The position numbers and the translations under genes were made by a program. A stretch of DNA of 64,000 nt from the NCBI GenBank assembly GCA_026874595.1, contig CM049317.1, positions 76,949,891 through 77,013,890 on the forward strand, written 5' to 3'. The DNA comes from Sipunculus nudus. Taxonomy: Eukaryota > Annelida > Sipuncula > Golfingiida > Sipunculidae. Positions 24,782-37,946 of the stretch are shown here, piece after piece; the first letter of the stretch is position 1, and the number at the start of each line of letters is the position of its first letter. The notes below the pieces were generated by a model that saw only the letters and a program-made list of their open reading frames with translations, had not been told where the DNA came from and searched no databases.

Positions 24782-27700
24782 ATACGAACGGGACATGATA
24801 CTTGGAGCAACATCCAGTAGTGGACAAAGAAAATAGAGAGGACAGTAGTCTATTGATGGTCCTTGATATATTCATGCTTGTGAAGAATTGAAGGTCACGG
24901 CAGGGGGTTGACATTGGATTCTTAAACAGACATTTCCGTATGTATACAGAATACAGTGGATGACACTGTGATCACGTGACCTGCCGGGTACAGGTATGTG
25001 TTACCGTGAAATGTGCCCCGCCTCCAGGTGAATCCCCGCATGACTGACCATGCAAGGTGTACCCCGGATTTTACACCGGGCTTTATGATCGCCTTCCCTG
25101 TCAGACAACTCTACCGTGTCCCGAGATAAAGGGTAGTCATCAATATGGCATAACTATGAAAGCATTTCTCAAGAATGCCAATGATTTCTCACAGACATTT
25201 ACCAAGGCATTTGACACAAAGATATGTGGTCGGCCTTTAACTACAGCAGGGACTTTAAAGACTCATGTTGCATGTCAAAGAGAACTTTACTAGAGAGGAC
25301 CGCGCATCAGCCATAGCCCACTAAACCTACTTCGTACATCTTTTCCTAAGTAATTCGTAAATAACGTGTTAACTTATAGCACGAGTTGTCAGAGCATAAG
25401 AAAGAAATGTATACCTAACATCTCTTGGTTTTCAAATTTCAAGTATCATTAGCTGGTGAGTCTCTGTTGTGTTGCAAATTCATAATAGTTGTCACCGATA
25501 GGAATGGCCAATTCAACTTAGCATTTATATTGTATTTGAACAATACTGTGTATTTGATTGACTCTAACTATAGGTTAACTTTGACTGGTTCATAAAGCGA
25601 AGTCAATGCACAAGGGTTGTTGCTCCCATACCTATATAATTGAAGTGGTCATGGGCCAGTGGGGACAATGGTATGAAATCAGTCTAATCATGTGATACGA
25701 TCATGTGATACGGTCATGTGATACGGTCATGTCAAGTGAATTCCATGGATATGATAACCATCAGCAGAAGGAACCGAAACTTGACTGCTGATACCATCTC
25801 TAAACCATTTAACCCTGTCTTTTTCTTCAAAGCGTGATCTGTCAGGTTTAAGAAATATATCAATTATTTTCCTGTGGTAGTTAAGTTGAAAGGTAGATAA
25901 ATATTTGCTTTCTTGGGTCTCTAGCTTACTTTTAGGTTGACCCTATTTTATCAACTATACATCAGAATATAGTTAATGTCTAAATGTATATATTTGTATG
26001 CACGAGTGCGTTAGCTCAAGTGTATTATGAACTAATGTTTTCTTGCAAAAAGGAAATTTATATTAGTATAATGGCTTGTTGTATCTGGGGAAGAACATGT
26101 GTTTTAGCCATGGAGATCTGAAGCATTTTGTTTGAGAAATTTGAATATTCATTTGTGTGATAGAGCATGTCAAATAACGTCTGAATAGAGATAATACAAT
26201 ATGAAATAGTTAAATAACTTATATCATAACAAAGGATCGATTTAATTTTACTGGTTTGATTACCGGGTACACATGGGTGGCTATTTATCAGTTGGCTATG
26301 TGATGAACTGGGTATAAACTGGAAAATTGCTAGTTCTATTAGAGTTTTTTTCTGGGATTCTTTTCAAGGGAATATATACATGTCAGTTCTCTATGATATA
26401 TTGGAACATTTTCTTTATTTTATCAATCGTTATACGAGCATTTCATTTCCTTCTCATTTGATTGACTGGACAGTACAAACTCAATGAGACTGGATTGTTT
26501 CGGTGAAGAAGGTCCACATACCCTTCATGTTTGACAGATTAACACCCATAAACCGTGTTTTAATTCAGTGGAAAACAAACGAACGCGCCTTATAACAGCG
26601 AAGCCCTTGACCTGATATTTTTATCTGCACGGACTATGTCGTTATACATCATGATCAACGAACTGTGTGATCTGTTTCCTTCTGTAATCTTCAAATACAC
26701 CTTGATAAATACATAATAATATATAAACTTTAAAAGTACCAATTTTATTCGTTTCTTCAGCAAACCAAGACTGCTGCCTGATTTGTTTTTCCGATTTTCC
26801 GATTTCTTCACAAAAAAACTTCCTGCTTACTTTGCAGGATCACAAGAATTGACTAGAAAGACTAACGTGTTTTTAACTCTGAAATATTGACGACCCTACA
26901 TAGTGTGGTTCCTCTTAAGAGATATTTTTTTAATCATGCATTATACATGTTTAAATGTATTTCTCTTTCTTTTTCTGCTCAACAGATGAAGATGTGGGAT
27001 CAGGTATGTACTAACACACTTATGAATATTCATAACTTACCACCCCGGATGTCTTCAAGCTTGTGATTTAGAACTCCACACTACTGATATAATGCAAGTT
27101 GTTGTTAATGATGGTCTGAGAACGAGGGTGAAGAATGTTCATTAATGACGGATTTGTCTGGGCGTCTGTGTGTATATATATGGAAGGCATGATTCTTTTA
27201 GGTACCGCTTTTGTAATTATGTCATGATTATTGTGTGACTGCACTAAATGCATGATGTTTTAGAATATAATTGTACGTTTAATTTTGTGTCTGGTTTAAT
27301 TGCAATACTGTAGGATCTCTTCATCGCACTTTATTGATATCTCCTGCACTTTGTCGGTGTACACACAGTTTGACTGAAAAGGCTTATTGATAATTTTTCA
27401 GTTTATACATATTAAACGGATAAAAGCTCAACTCACTTATTAAAAAGACAAGGGAATGATGTTGCTAAATCTTGTTCACATTGTCATTCAGTGCAAAATT
27501 GTAGATAGATGTAAATATGTATAAATATCCTGCAAATCAGTCACGAAGTGAGGGAAACTAATTCCCGAGGCCACGCGATGCTGTATGAAACACGCTTAAT
27601 AGAAAGGAATAACGCACTTCCTTAAAGCAGGATGTATATCGCTTCTTCCATGCCTGCAGTTCTTTTTCTTACCATAAGTTTCCTTATACGGGTCAGTCGT

Positions 27701-30499
27701 TCCCCTGGTACTTAAGTCAAATATTAAATAATTTCTCCAAGTATAACATGAAATTTTATGTTTTTTTATCGTAACAAAATTTAGAATTTCAATTTACGCA
27801 AGAAAGAACCACGATGAAGGAGAAGCAAAAAGCTATTTTTTATATGATATGTTGTCATGTAAATCACTATTGAGAAGTGATTTTTCCTTTTTTGTGAGTC
27901 TTCAAAACAGCACCACCTTATTTTGGTTTAGAAAACTGTTTAAATGTCAAATAAATATGATTGAACATTTCACCAAGACTAACACCATTAGAAAAACCAC
28001 GGTAACTTGTTTGAAATCATGTTTACTTTACGAAACCTAAATTATGAATTTAAAAGACCTGTGATAAATTTAACACGATGTCTTCTAGGAATTCTACCTT
28101 ATATTCAAGACCCAAATCCCCTATTTACCTGTTATAACATTGTAGGACTGTGGCCTTAAGACTGCCTTATATTGATGTAAACGTGTACATTCAGTGATCA
28201 TATCATTATTTGCATACCATCGTGAATAGTAAAACACATTAACAAAACCACATTCACCTCCTTTACAAGGGCCCGATTTGTAATTTAAATGAAACTCTTA
28301 TAAGGAAGGAACGTGACATATGTAGTTCAATAAAGTATTGGTCTATGACTGAAGGTCCCCGACTCTGGATTTTTTTTATCCCCATGCATATAAAAATTTG
28401 AATCCAGAAGGCTTAATAAAGGCATTGTTCATTCTAAGTGTATGAGTTCCTACATCCTCATTCAACAGACAGTTTCACCATCAAGCCAAGAAGCTCTCCG
28501 TTTGAAAAGAAAACTTTAAATCGTTCATGACTGTTGATTCTTAAGACGTTCTCATTAAGATTTTAAATTGTTTCCTGTATAATCCACTGAAGTAAATGCA
28601 TCTTGTACATGTTTCATTAACTTTTCACTTTCTTGTAGATCGTCATTTGTGCTTATAATTGACACCTGTCTATTAAGGCAGTTCCTTAATAAACTTAAAT
28701 ATGATAAATGGGATGACAGTAAATTAACATACTTCTCACAAACACCGGTGCACCTTGCACAATTCTTAACCAATGCTTCTTGTTATGTCATTGACTGTAT
28801 TAATGAAGGGAAACCTTTGATTGTCAATGGAGTTTAACTTGTATGTTTTCCTAATATTTTCATCAAAAGAAACATTACCATAGCGGTGTATCATAAACTT
28901 AATTATTTAATTTTCTCACTGGATATGTTTATTTTATTAACTGTAATGATATGGATGTTTAATCACGCTGTCTCATTAAACAGGCAGGGTTTTAGGACAA
29001 CCATTGTAAAAAATAATAAACAAATACATTAAGATATAAAAAATGAGTAACTGGTGAACACTCTTAGATTTCGATTATTAACGAATATGGTTATAAAGAA
29101 CAGGCACAGTCACAAGAATACAGGGTTCAGAAAATTCACTCAGTAGTCTTTGTAATAGAATGACAGTGCTAGATTTTTATCGACTGCACAAAAATGTAAA
29201 CATAAACATAAACCTAACAAGAAGTTTTCGGCAGCTTTCTTCTACAGCATTGATGGAAAACCCCAGATCTGCATAATCACTGATGACATCGCTATTCGCC
29301 AATTTTAGAACATTCACGTTTTGCTTCAGGCGTTGATGTTTTATATACTGCGTAAATCTTCAAGAAACATAAATTTATAACGATTACAGAAGCGCTTTAA
29401 AATGTATATTACAGCTTATTTTCCTAGGGTTGGTCTTCTGCGCCGTATACACTCTGGGTTATGTTAACCAAGAGAATAAAACACTTGACCAATTCCTTTT
29501 CTTGTACAAGTATATACTGAATCTTGACGTTTGAACGTTTGTACGTTTAACTTGACGCTTTCTCCACAACAGGCTCAGAAACTGAGGGTAAGTATCTAGA
29601 CTGAAGCAGTTCTTGTCGCCTGTAGTTAGTGGCTGTTCTCTCTCCTTGTGCTGTACACTTCTCTTCCGAGCTCGTCTTGTTATTACTGGCTCTGTTTCTG
29701 TCGGATTAATTTTGATACTTTTTTTATTGTTATCTTCTCAATAAAGCCGAGTGTTCAGATAAAAACGACAGATGTGCGGAGTGGGCCTCGGAAGGAGAGT
29801 GCTCCATAAACCCGGACTATATGTTGGACTACTGTAAAAGATCTTGCAATGTCACGTGTGGTAAGAATAAGTATAGACTGGTACCCTTCATGTATGCCAC
29901 ACTTCTACCAAAGTTCTCTGACCAAAGAAACTTCCGATCATTGTGTAACAAAACTACCATGTTTTATTTACTAAAAGAAAATACTAGTACTATACTTTAA
30001 TGTTAACCTGCATTGGTGAAATTTCGGGGACCATAAGAAGGGCTTAGCGATTAAAATGGCGCAGGGTACCAGTCTAAAAATGCTAGACCCGACATCGGTT
30101 TGTCGGGGGTGAGTGTGTTTAGATATGTCATGATGTAGTCTTTGTGTGTGAATATAACTTTGTGCCTGAATTAAAATAGTTAATTCAGAGAAAATCATAA
30201 AACTGACGTGTTGTGACACTGACACATTTTTTTATTTCTCTGGTGTCGGTAAAGCCTGCGTGTTTTCTTGTAGTAGGAGTGTTAGATACATTGGTTCTAT
30301 ATACAGTTCTTTTCATTCAGGTTCCTGAGTCTGCATGTTTACATTTTGTACATGTATTTCTTACTTGGTAAGTCTGTTAGAGTAGCATGCATGTTTAGGG
30401 TTCATGTTCTCACTGTACAATTTATCCGAAATGCATGTTCACCCTGATGATAGTTTTTATATTTATGCTCCATTTAATAGATGCCGAAAGTTAGGTGTA

Positions 30500-30566
<67 letters not shown>

Positions 30567-33500
30567 GGATTACAGATCTCTTGTATTTTAGCTGTATGAT
30601 GTTAAAGAAGAGCTTCTACACTTCTTTTATGTATTGAAGTGTGTTTCTATACATGAAACACTTGTCACTGCATTGGATAGTAAATACAACCATCTTACCA
30701 TGTCAAGTACGAATAACATATTTTTAAACATTAACATTACAAAATGCTTCATTAAAAATGTCAAGGTATCTCACACAAAAATCTTGTAACCATAAAGGAC
30801 CTGAAACTACACATATTAAAATTTAAAACATATGTAGCATCATACTTTTCAGTAAGAAAAATAAATATGAAAAGTATTCTTAAAGGGCTGAAATTAAAAA
30901 TATGTATCATGGCGCTCAGCATATACCTCTGAGTGTGTGTGTGATTTTCACCAGTCATTAGACGGACAACCATATCTATCAAATATTGCAAGTGTGCTCT
31001 GTAGATTGAACTAAAGCTAATATATTGGCTAGAAACTACAATAAATGCCACCAAAATTTTGACTTTCTAAAGATTTCCTGCAACCTAATCCATTCATGAA
31101 TAAAACATTTGGTTAAATAGCAGGAAATAAACAATTTGTCGCAGCAGTTGCATAGGGTTCAATGATTGTCTTTGAGCACTATATGATATTCTAATAGGTA
31201 TCATCAAGCAGTATTATACGACCATGCCATCGGAGTTTGCAAGCATTTCTGAACTGTGATTGACGGCTATGTGTCGGTGGACCTCTACGCATGCCTGAAC
31301 CCAAAGTCCCGGATGTTATTACTCATAGCAAGACGCATACCACCTTCTTTATCACAGTCAACCTATTCAAGTGATTCAAATCCAACCAACCGTGGCAAAT
31401 TACAGCTATGAAATATAGTCCCATTTTCTCTATAACTCAAACATAAATTTGATATTCTGTAGCCGATTGTGGGTGGCATAATTGTGGTTTATATCGCCGT
31501 CGCTCCGGCTTTGTGTTGTTAAATACTTGTACCGTAAAGGTAAGAGTTGCTTTGCAGCAGTAAAATCTGGATTGTTTCGCTTGTGCAATAAATGGGGTAC
31601 ACGCCACAGTACATTTAATATGCAAATGTTTCATAAACAGACATGTATATGAACTCATTCCAGTCTGTTTGATCTTCTTTGAATTATATGCCGGTAACAT
31701 GTGTTATATCTGTCAAGACAATTTGTTTCTTGGCTTCGTATTGCTGAAAAGGATGTTCAGTATAGCAACAACCACTTTCATGCCCTCAAAATGAAACAAA
31801 CGCCATAGCCAGAAAAAAAAACACACGTTACTGCAATCATGGTTTTCGAATCGCACGATAATTAGTGTTAACAGAGGGAATAGTTCATATAGAGGGAGTA
31901 GGACTCAGAACTGTGTGGTGTACATGTAGAATATGCTACTGAGATTCATTATTGTATACAGTAATTGATGTCGTCCAGAAGACCAGTGCTAAGGATATCA
32001 CTGGATATAACAAAAAAATAACAATTCGTTTATAACTTCATGTGAGTCGATGACAACCTTCACTGCTGCCATATCTACGTTCTTCAATACTACGACACTC
32101 GATTAATTTCTATATACATGTATTTGTATGTCCTCGGTGTTGTTGAAAAGAAAAAAATGTATTGTTATGTACAAAGATGGTACATACACACTGAATTGAT
32201 AACATAAAAAGCCACGATAGCCCGCTAATCGTAAAATGGATATGTTGAGACAAAAAAAAAAACAGAATGCAAACTTTCTCTTAAAAGACAATCAGATACC
32301 CAGACCCCCCCCCCCCCCCCACCCCGATTTGTAATAATTTAATCAAAGTCCCATAATTTCCTTGATTGAAAAAAATTAACCGATTTCATAAGTTCCAGGA
32401 CGGCTTGGAACCCTGTTTATATTCCGGACTCCGCCCCTTATTGCTCCTGAGACATATATATTTATATACCTTAATCGCGCGTAGAAGATCTTAACAAACG
32501 GAACAAATCTAAGCAGGCAAACCAAAGCAACTACTGAAGCACTATCATGAACCATTCAAACGATTTTTTCATTATATTTCTTATTCCTCCGGTGGTCTTA
32601 CTGTGACAATTCTGCCGGCGTTTCCTGAACAGACCTCTCATTATATATAAAGTTACAAGCAGCAAGTTATTCCTCGGTAACTAGGTGTATATGCTCCGCC
32701 GGCTTTAGTTTTTACTACTGTACTTTGGGACAGAAGATCCCTTATGTTTCATCTATGTCATTATTAGCCCTGAAAATCCGTAATATTCAGATGTTATAAC
32801 ACTTCACAATGTTGACAGCCAGCGAAAAACTACGCTGACCTGACTTTAATCTCTATTGTTTAAAGCAGTTGGTGGTCTTCCTTTGACTTGTTACCACGCG
32901 GTGTCATGTGACATCAGCTGCATTTATATCTCCTTTAACTATAGGCTGGAGTGAGATCATGACCCAAAGAATTAATCATTCTTAGGCGTCTGCACGCATT
33001 AAGCGTGGTGTCGCATGCTGTGCAAGACATTGCAGCTATATATGTACGTGGTCATTTTCTGTTACAAACCATCGTATAGTTAGACCCTGGTCTATTTTTT
33101 TGTTGGCACACATGTATCCATCTGGACTTCTGTTTCTTCTAAGCTGTAAGATATACACTGATGTTTTGTTACAGTATAAACCATCTTCATATTATCAAGT
33201 CTGTCACAACCACGCTTTCACAGACTAGTTCGCATCAGAAATTTAAACTTCACCCTTTTAACTTTAAACTTTTAATTTAATAAGAACATTTGCAAGGACG
33301 AGCAATATACCTGACCCCAGTCTTTTTAAGATTCGTCTGTTTAGCAGAGTGAATACTAATTGATTCTATTATTACATTTGAAAAGAAAGCATTTTCTCAG
33401 GCTATTATAATTCAAAACCCTACTCAATGCTGCACGTGACTTGCTCAACACTATGTCATCAGGCATCTTTTTTATTTTTATTCATATAGAAAAATGTAAA

Positions 33501-33618
33501 GATGGAGACGGTGAGAGCTCTTGCATATCATGTATAATGGAAGCCATGGTCTTAGAAGCCGGGACGGTGTTATATTTATAAACATATTCATCATATATCT
33601 GTATTTGCATACATACAG

Positions 33619-33650
<32 letters not shown>

Positions 33651-36593
33651 AAGGGATAGCAAAGAAAACACAATTAAATGAAGAAGTATGGAGGGGTATA
33701 AGGAAGGACTCTTCAATTATAATCTGACTTCACGCAGTGTGAGTAGGCCTACCCTTTCAGATTCATTTTAAAGGGTACAAGAATATATGACTGTATATTA
33801 TAGGTTGAACTAGTTGCCTTTACCATGTACAATAATTTTTCTTTCCGGTTAAATATGATCAGGGAGCCAGTCTACGCTTCGCGCCGTACACAGAAAACAG
33901 ATGATGATGGGGACGATATATAATATATGTATGAACAACTTAAGACATTTTTATCTGAGGCACATTATTTTCGATAGGATTAAGGGAATGTTTAATCGAT
34001 ATCCTGTTTGAGAATTGTCATCTACTGCTTATTATATTCCGTGCTATTTGGTTTAAGTTTTCTTGTGTTCTGTCTGATATACCTACGTGAACCAAGAAGT
34101 TTCAAAGTCGACTGTAGCGAGGAAGGAACGACGTCACACCGAATCAAATCACGTGATGGTTACTACGTGACAATAATCGCAGAGCCATTTAAATATTCAT
34201 GAGCGTTTACCACGTATATAAATATGTAGATAATGTTACCTGTGCTATAATAATCTTGCATCTGTACTGATAATGGCATGCTTTAACCACTAACACATCT
34301 GCTGTCTCACACTGGTTTAACCGCATGATTTGAATTTGTGTCTTCATGTATTAATCGTAATTTACCAATGACTATGGAATTACCGTACATATAGTAATAA
34401 CACGTAGTGTTACCATAAGCATTCTGTAAAAGAGACAGGCAACATATAGATCAAGGTTTAGTGTGCAGGGTTGCTCGGGTGTCTGAAGGTTTATTTATTT
34501 TCCAAATGTATTCGGTGGCACATTTTAATTAAACATGCAAATAGTTGTAAAATAACCAAAGGTATAAAGTGGAGTTTCATTGTTTTTTATTAATAAAATT
34601 TTGTTAAGACTACGGTCTACCCTCTAAAAATACCCTTTTTGTATCATTTGTTATCTGTACAAAATTTAGTTGATAAATGCATAAATACACACATATATGC
34701 AGACTAACCAGCAGGCTTATGAAAGGCGTTTGGTGCGTTACATAGACAAATTGTTTAAGTAGAAATCCATGCTGACTGCATGAACTTTGTTTCTTTCACC
34801 AGGAAAATACGACTTTAGTATTTTCTAGAATTTGTCTGGTTTTATCCAAAGTGATAAAACGTTAACACTATAAATAGTATATACCCAGAACACAGGTCTG
34901 ACTCGGGTCGGTCAGATGAAAGTGTCGTCTGCTGACACAGGTGGCGTCTGAATCCTCAGGAATTTGACTTCCAGAGTCAAATATTTGTCAGGCCACATTG
35001 CCCAAAGACCGGCGCCATGTTTGTTGTTTACCCTCACACCAACCAGGCCGACGACGCATGTCAAACAAATAGTGTCCGGATCAGGACAACAACACGGTCT
35101 TACACAAATATATCCCACCATTAACGTTCTGATCACCTTAATATTAATGATAACATCATTGTACACTCCTGAAGTACAGAACTCTGTGCTCTCCCTTTCC
35201 ACCGACACGAGGACGTTTTTTGTGAATATAATCCGTACCCATCCGTGTGGATAGCGGGCACGAATCCAGGATTTTGGTGTAAGGGTTGGGGGGGGGGGGG
35301 GGGGGGGATGGCAATCGTTTAAACCAAGGGATCAATATTATAGAAATAGGAAGACAGCATTTGACATTATTTGATATGACACATTATTTCTAAGAAATAT
35401 ACCTTACATATAAACATACCGTACCGTACACATAAAGACAACTACCGCACATATACAGATACACATAGTATAATGCAACAGCGAACAATACAGAATAATC
35501 TTAGTAAATATATAAAATCTGCAACAATCAAAATGCGTATTGTTTTAACAACTCTGCGTAACCTGTTATTGAGGGCAATACTTCTCTTATACACTTTCAT
35601 ATAATGCCCCAAACGTTTTATAAGAAGTATATACAGTCACTGATGTAAGCTGATTTATTTTACAGCGGTTTCTAAAACTGAAAACGAGTGGATTGAGTAC
35701 GACCTTGGCAAACCATACTTGATTTTCGGCGTTGTCACCAGGGGGCGCCAGGACTTCGGCCAGTGGGTCACGGCTTACCAGCTTCTGTATTCCTCTGAAC
35801 TGTCACCTGAAGGCATCCAGTGGACGACCTTCAGTGACCCGATAGGAGAACCCGTGGTAAGTCAGACTTGTACTCCGATCATTTGGAACTGTACGTGATA
35901 GGTTATTATTTACCTTGATACCTCCGTGGCCTATGAGCGCCATCTGTTGTACATGTAATAAAACATCAACTCCCACGGCTTCTTTTTTCTCTTATGGGTA
36001 AATTCCACTGAAGTAGGCTTCCTTAAAGTAGACAGTTTTTATATAACCTTGCGCGGTTTAGGCATTTACCATACTCAAATTTGGCACACTGCAAAAAAAT
36101 TATAAGGTATCGAATAAAAATGACTCGAAGGCTGTACCAATATGTTAAACATTATCATGATTGATTATCGTGGTACAAATGTTGTGGACAAAATACTTCT
36201 GTTCCAACAAGCAAAAAAATCATGATCATCATGATGTCATCAAGATCATTTTCTTAATGGTTGATTTACGGTCCCGGAGTTTGTTCAAAGAATTCCTATA
36301 GGTCGCAAACTGTTACCTATCCACCGATTTTTGGAACTAATCCTAATGCCAGCCGTCCCGACAACATACCCCGCCATTAACATTTATAAGACAGTTTACC
36401 AGGAATAATATGCTAAAATGAATTTCTAATTTTTGTTTTTCAGACCTTTAGTGGAAATTTCGATCGCGACACCCTGCAGACGAACACTCTATGGACACCC
36501 GTTACCGCCCGATACGTCCGAATCCTCGCACTGACCTCCAACAACGGCAACATCTGTATGAGAGCGGATCTGATTGGCTGTGTAGCTTCATAA
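19678..36593 (+). CDS. Secreted coiled-coil protein with C-terminal F5/8 type C (discoidin) domain; optional ShK module
   Basis: Gene model by splice sites and frame: coding exons 19678-20407, 35666-35856 and 36444-36593 give 357 codons including the stop. Residues 1-18 are a signal peptide (hydrophobic LQLVVIIAGAFA). A short Cys-rich segment (about 26-51, CAYTLMIP) recalls the N-terminus of angiopoietin/multimerin-type proteins. Residues about 58-190 are heptad-rich coiled coil, probably for oligomerisation, with NLT and NHT glycosylation sites. From Cys194 to the IGC near the C-terminus is an F5/8 type C domain (GAWCS, EWIEYDLGK, GVVTRGRQD, ARYVRILAL) with the usual terminal disulfide pair. 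Such domains bind glycans or phospholipids outside cells. The 15-kb first intron contains several symmetric phase 1-1 candidate exons, including an ShK domain, listed separately. Whether they are used in this transcript is inferred, not shown. Confidence 0.85.
24727..24776. repeat. (TA)n microsatellite
   Basis: About 50 bp of uninterrupted alternating AT, intronic. Confidence 0.95.
25686..25733. repeat. 13-bp minisatellite, about 3.5 copies
   Basis: Tandem TCATGTGATACGR units; each contains CATGTG. Confidence 0.85.
26986..27003 (+). CDS. Candidate 18-nt microexon
   Basis: Pyrimidine tract TTTCTCTTTCTTTTTCTGCTC then AACAG, 18 nt, donor GTATGT. Phase 1-1; adds EDVGS-type acidic linker residues. 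Predicted from splice signals and frame only; microexons of this size occur by chance. Confidence 0.4.
29573..29587 (+). CDS. Candidate 15-nt microexon
   Basis: Acceptor CTCCACAACAG, 15 nt, donor GTAAGT. Phase 1-1; encodes SETE within an acidic linker and lies only 159 bp before the ShK exon, which supports it. Confidence 0.45.
29747..29860 (+). CDS. ShK (ShKT) domain exon
   Basis: A 114-nt exon bounded by an acceptor (TCTTCTCAATAAAG) and donor (GTAAGA), phase 1-1. Its 37 complete codons form a single ShK domain with six cysteines at positions 2, 9, 18, 29, 33 and 37 and the family signatures CAEWASEGEC, NPDYM and CKRSC. ShK modules are small disulfide-stabilised folds found in extracellular enzymes, adhesion proteins and some toxins; here the context is an extracellular multidomain protein. 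The exon is in frame with exon 1 and with the exon at 35666, but inclusion would place it inside the discoidin domain. Confidence 0.85.
30498..30563. repeat. (TA)n microsatellite
   Basis: About 65 bp alternating AT with one CAT interruption, intronic. Confidence 0.95.
33490..33510 (+). CDS. Candidate 21-nt microexon
   Basis: Acceptor in a T-rich tract (TTTTTATTTTTATTCATATAG), 21 nt, donor GTGAGA; phase 1-1, encoding KCKDGD. Predicted only from splice sites and phase, so weak. Confidence 0.25.
33619..33645. repeat. (TA)n microsatellite
   Basis: About 27 bp alternating AT, intronic, 110 bp after the candidate 21-nt microexon. Confidence 0.9.
35666..35856 (+). CDS. F5/8C domain exon, middle part
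   Basis: Acceptor TTATTTTACAG, donor GTAAGT; enters in phase 1 and leaves in phase 0. It carries EWIEYDLGK, the conserved strand that normally follows GAWC by a few residues in F5/8C domains, then GVVTRGRQD and WTTFSDP. Direct joining to exon 1 restores the usual spacing. Confidence 0.9.
36444..36593 (+). CDS. F5/8C domain terminal exon
   Basis: Acceptor TTTGTTTTTCAG, phase 0. Encodes FSGNFDRDT, the conserved ARYVRILAL strand and the final IGC cysteine, then stop TAA at 36591-36593. Confidence 0.9.
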   Translation, partial: TFSGNFDRDTLQTNTLWTPVTARYVRILALTSNNGNICMRADLIGCVAS

Positions 36594-37641
36594 ATTAACA
36601 TAAATTACCATATCATTTATGTTGTAACCAGAGACACTATCCCACCTACAAAAAATGTCTGATCGGTAGCTTTCAAAACACACATGATTGATAGTGAAAG
36701 AAGATTTAAACTCACACCAGAACCCCGACACCTGTTGAAGATAATGGTATACCCTGTACATACATGTACATATGCAAGTGTTAATAGGATGTAATTAACC
36801 CATAGCACTGGATCATTTGAGTCGATGATATTCATTATTGGTATTAGGAAATCATATTAATTCCTGTAAAAATATATCATGTTTATACATAATGTTTTGG
36901 TTGTACATATGAAAATGGGTAAAGCGCCAGGATAACCAAAAGAATAGGCACGTGTGGCGACATCTTGCAGATGGATTTTCTTCTCTCCAAACAGAGTTCA
37001 TAATCATCATCTTGAAAACACCAAAGCTTGTTCCCTGGTTGGATAATGACAGGGCTTATTTTAATAAGTATCCGTGGCGTCAAAATCCTAAATTTTTGTT
37101 TCCGGCTCCTTATAGGCAGCTAATACCAATGAGGCCAACAGACTCAAAGCCTAGTACTGGAGGTCATGGATATAGATTTCATTAATTACAGTCTGTACAA
37201 TCAGTAGAAACATTTCGAGTAGTAGTGTGTAACCTCATAGTTTTGTGGGAGGAAACGTTCTTTGTTTGTGTACATGCTTCATGTGCTCAGATGTTCGTTG
37301 CTAAAACTAAATTTCGGTTTTACACTGCTGTAAGAATTTGATACTGTATAGTGTATCGCGTTGTCACTGTAAGGTGTCTGATGTCACAATTAGACCGTGT
37401 CCGAAGTGTAAATCTGCCGTATAAAACTGTCACCTCGTTTAAATATGTGCTGTCACATAGCCATCCTATATGCCAATACACTACAATAGCTTGTGCCCCA
37501 TGTGTTCTATAAGCAACACCCATATACACCATACAGTTTACAGCAAACTGCCTCACGGGATGAGAGAAAATCAGTAAAGATAAGATGATGTATAAATACA
37601 TGTTTATGTACTGTTATACCTGTTTCATATTCGTTTTTGTA

Positions 37642-37647
37642 AATAAA
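37642..37647 (+). terminator. Candidate polyadenylation signal of the discoidin gene
   Basis: AATAAA about 1.05 kb after the stop codon, followed within 60 bp by a T/G-rich stretch. It is the first clear AATAAA noticed downstream of the gene. Confidence 0.4.
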
Positions 37648-37826
37648 TATCATTTCTCTCTCATATTCTTGGATTCTTGTATGAGTTCGTTTTGTTAACA
37701 CGTTAAGCTATCATCTAGCTAGCCTTGACAAACACGACTCATTTAGGGCCCCTACTAATAATCTGGCCATAATGTCAGAGGGCCGATCTGGCGCTATCAT
37801 CTAGCAAGAGACTGACGGGGTTTTCC

Positions 37827-37946
37827 TGAGTGAGTGAGTGAGTGAGTGAGTGAGTGAGTGAGTGAGTGAGTGAGTCAGTCAGTCAGTCAGTGAGGCAGTG
37901 AGTGAGGCAGTGAGTGAGTCAGTGAGTGAGGTAGTGAGTAAGGCAG
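37827..37946. repeat. (TGAG)n/(TCAG)n microsatellite
   Basis: About 120 bp of 4-bp units, TGAG at first, switching to TCAG and mixed GGCAGTGAG units. Confidence 0.95.

Larger units (their letters stand above)
20408..35665 (+). other. Large first intron of the discoidin gene
   Basis: 15.3 kb, AT-rich, with candidate small exons and the ShK exon described separately. It otherwise holds (TA)n tracts, a short 13-bp repeat at 25690, a G-run of about 20 at 35288-35307, and a weak zinc-finger-like stretch at 25225-25290. No transposon with recognisable ends was found inside it. Confidence 0.6.

Noticed and set aside
24528-24914. 128-codon minus-strand frame with an IYIYIY run
   Set aside because: Depends on the (TA)n microsatellite; no gene context.
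34008-34202. Frame with a hydrophobic start resembling a membrane anchor
   Set aside because: Begins at TTG rather than ATG, lies within the discoidin intron and has no matching splice sites.
37706-37806. Direct repeat GCTATCATCTAGC at about 37706 and 37793 as a target-site duplication
   Set aside because: The enclosed 75 bp has no terminal repeats or tail, so an insertion cannot be supported.
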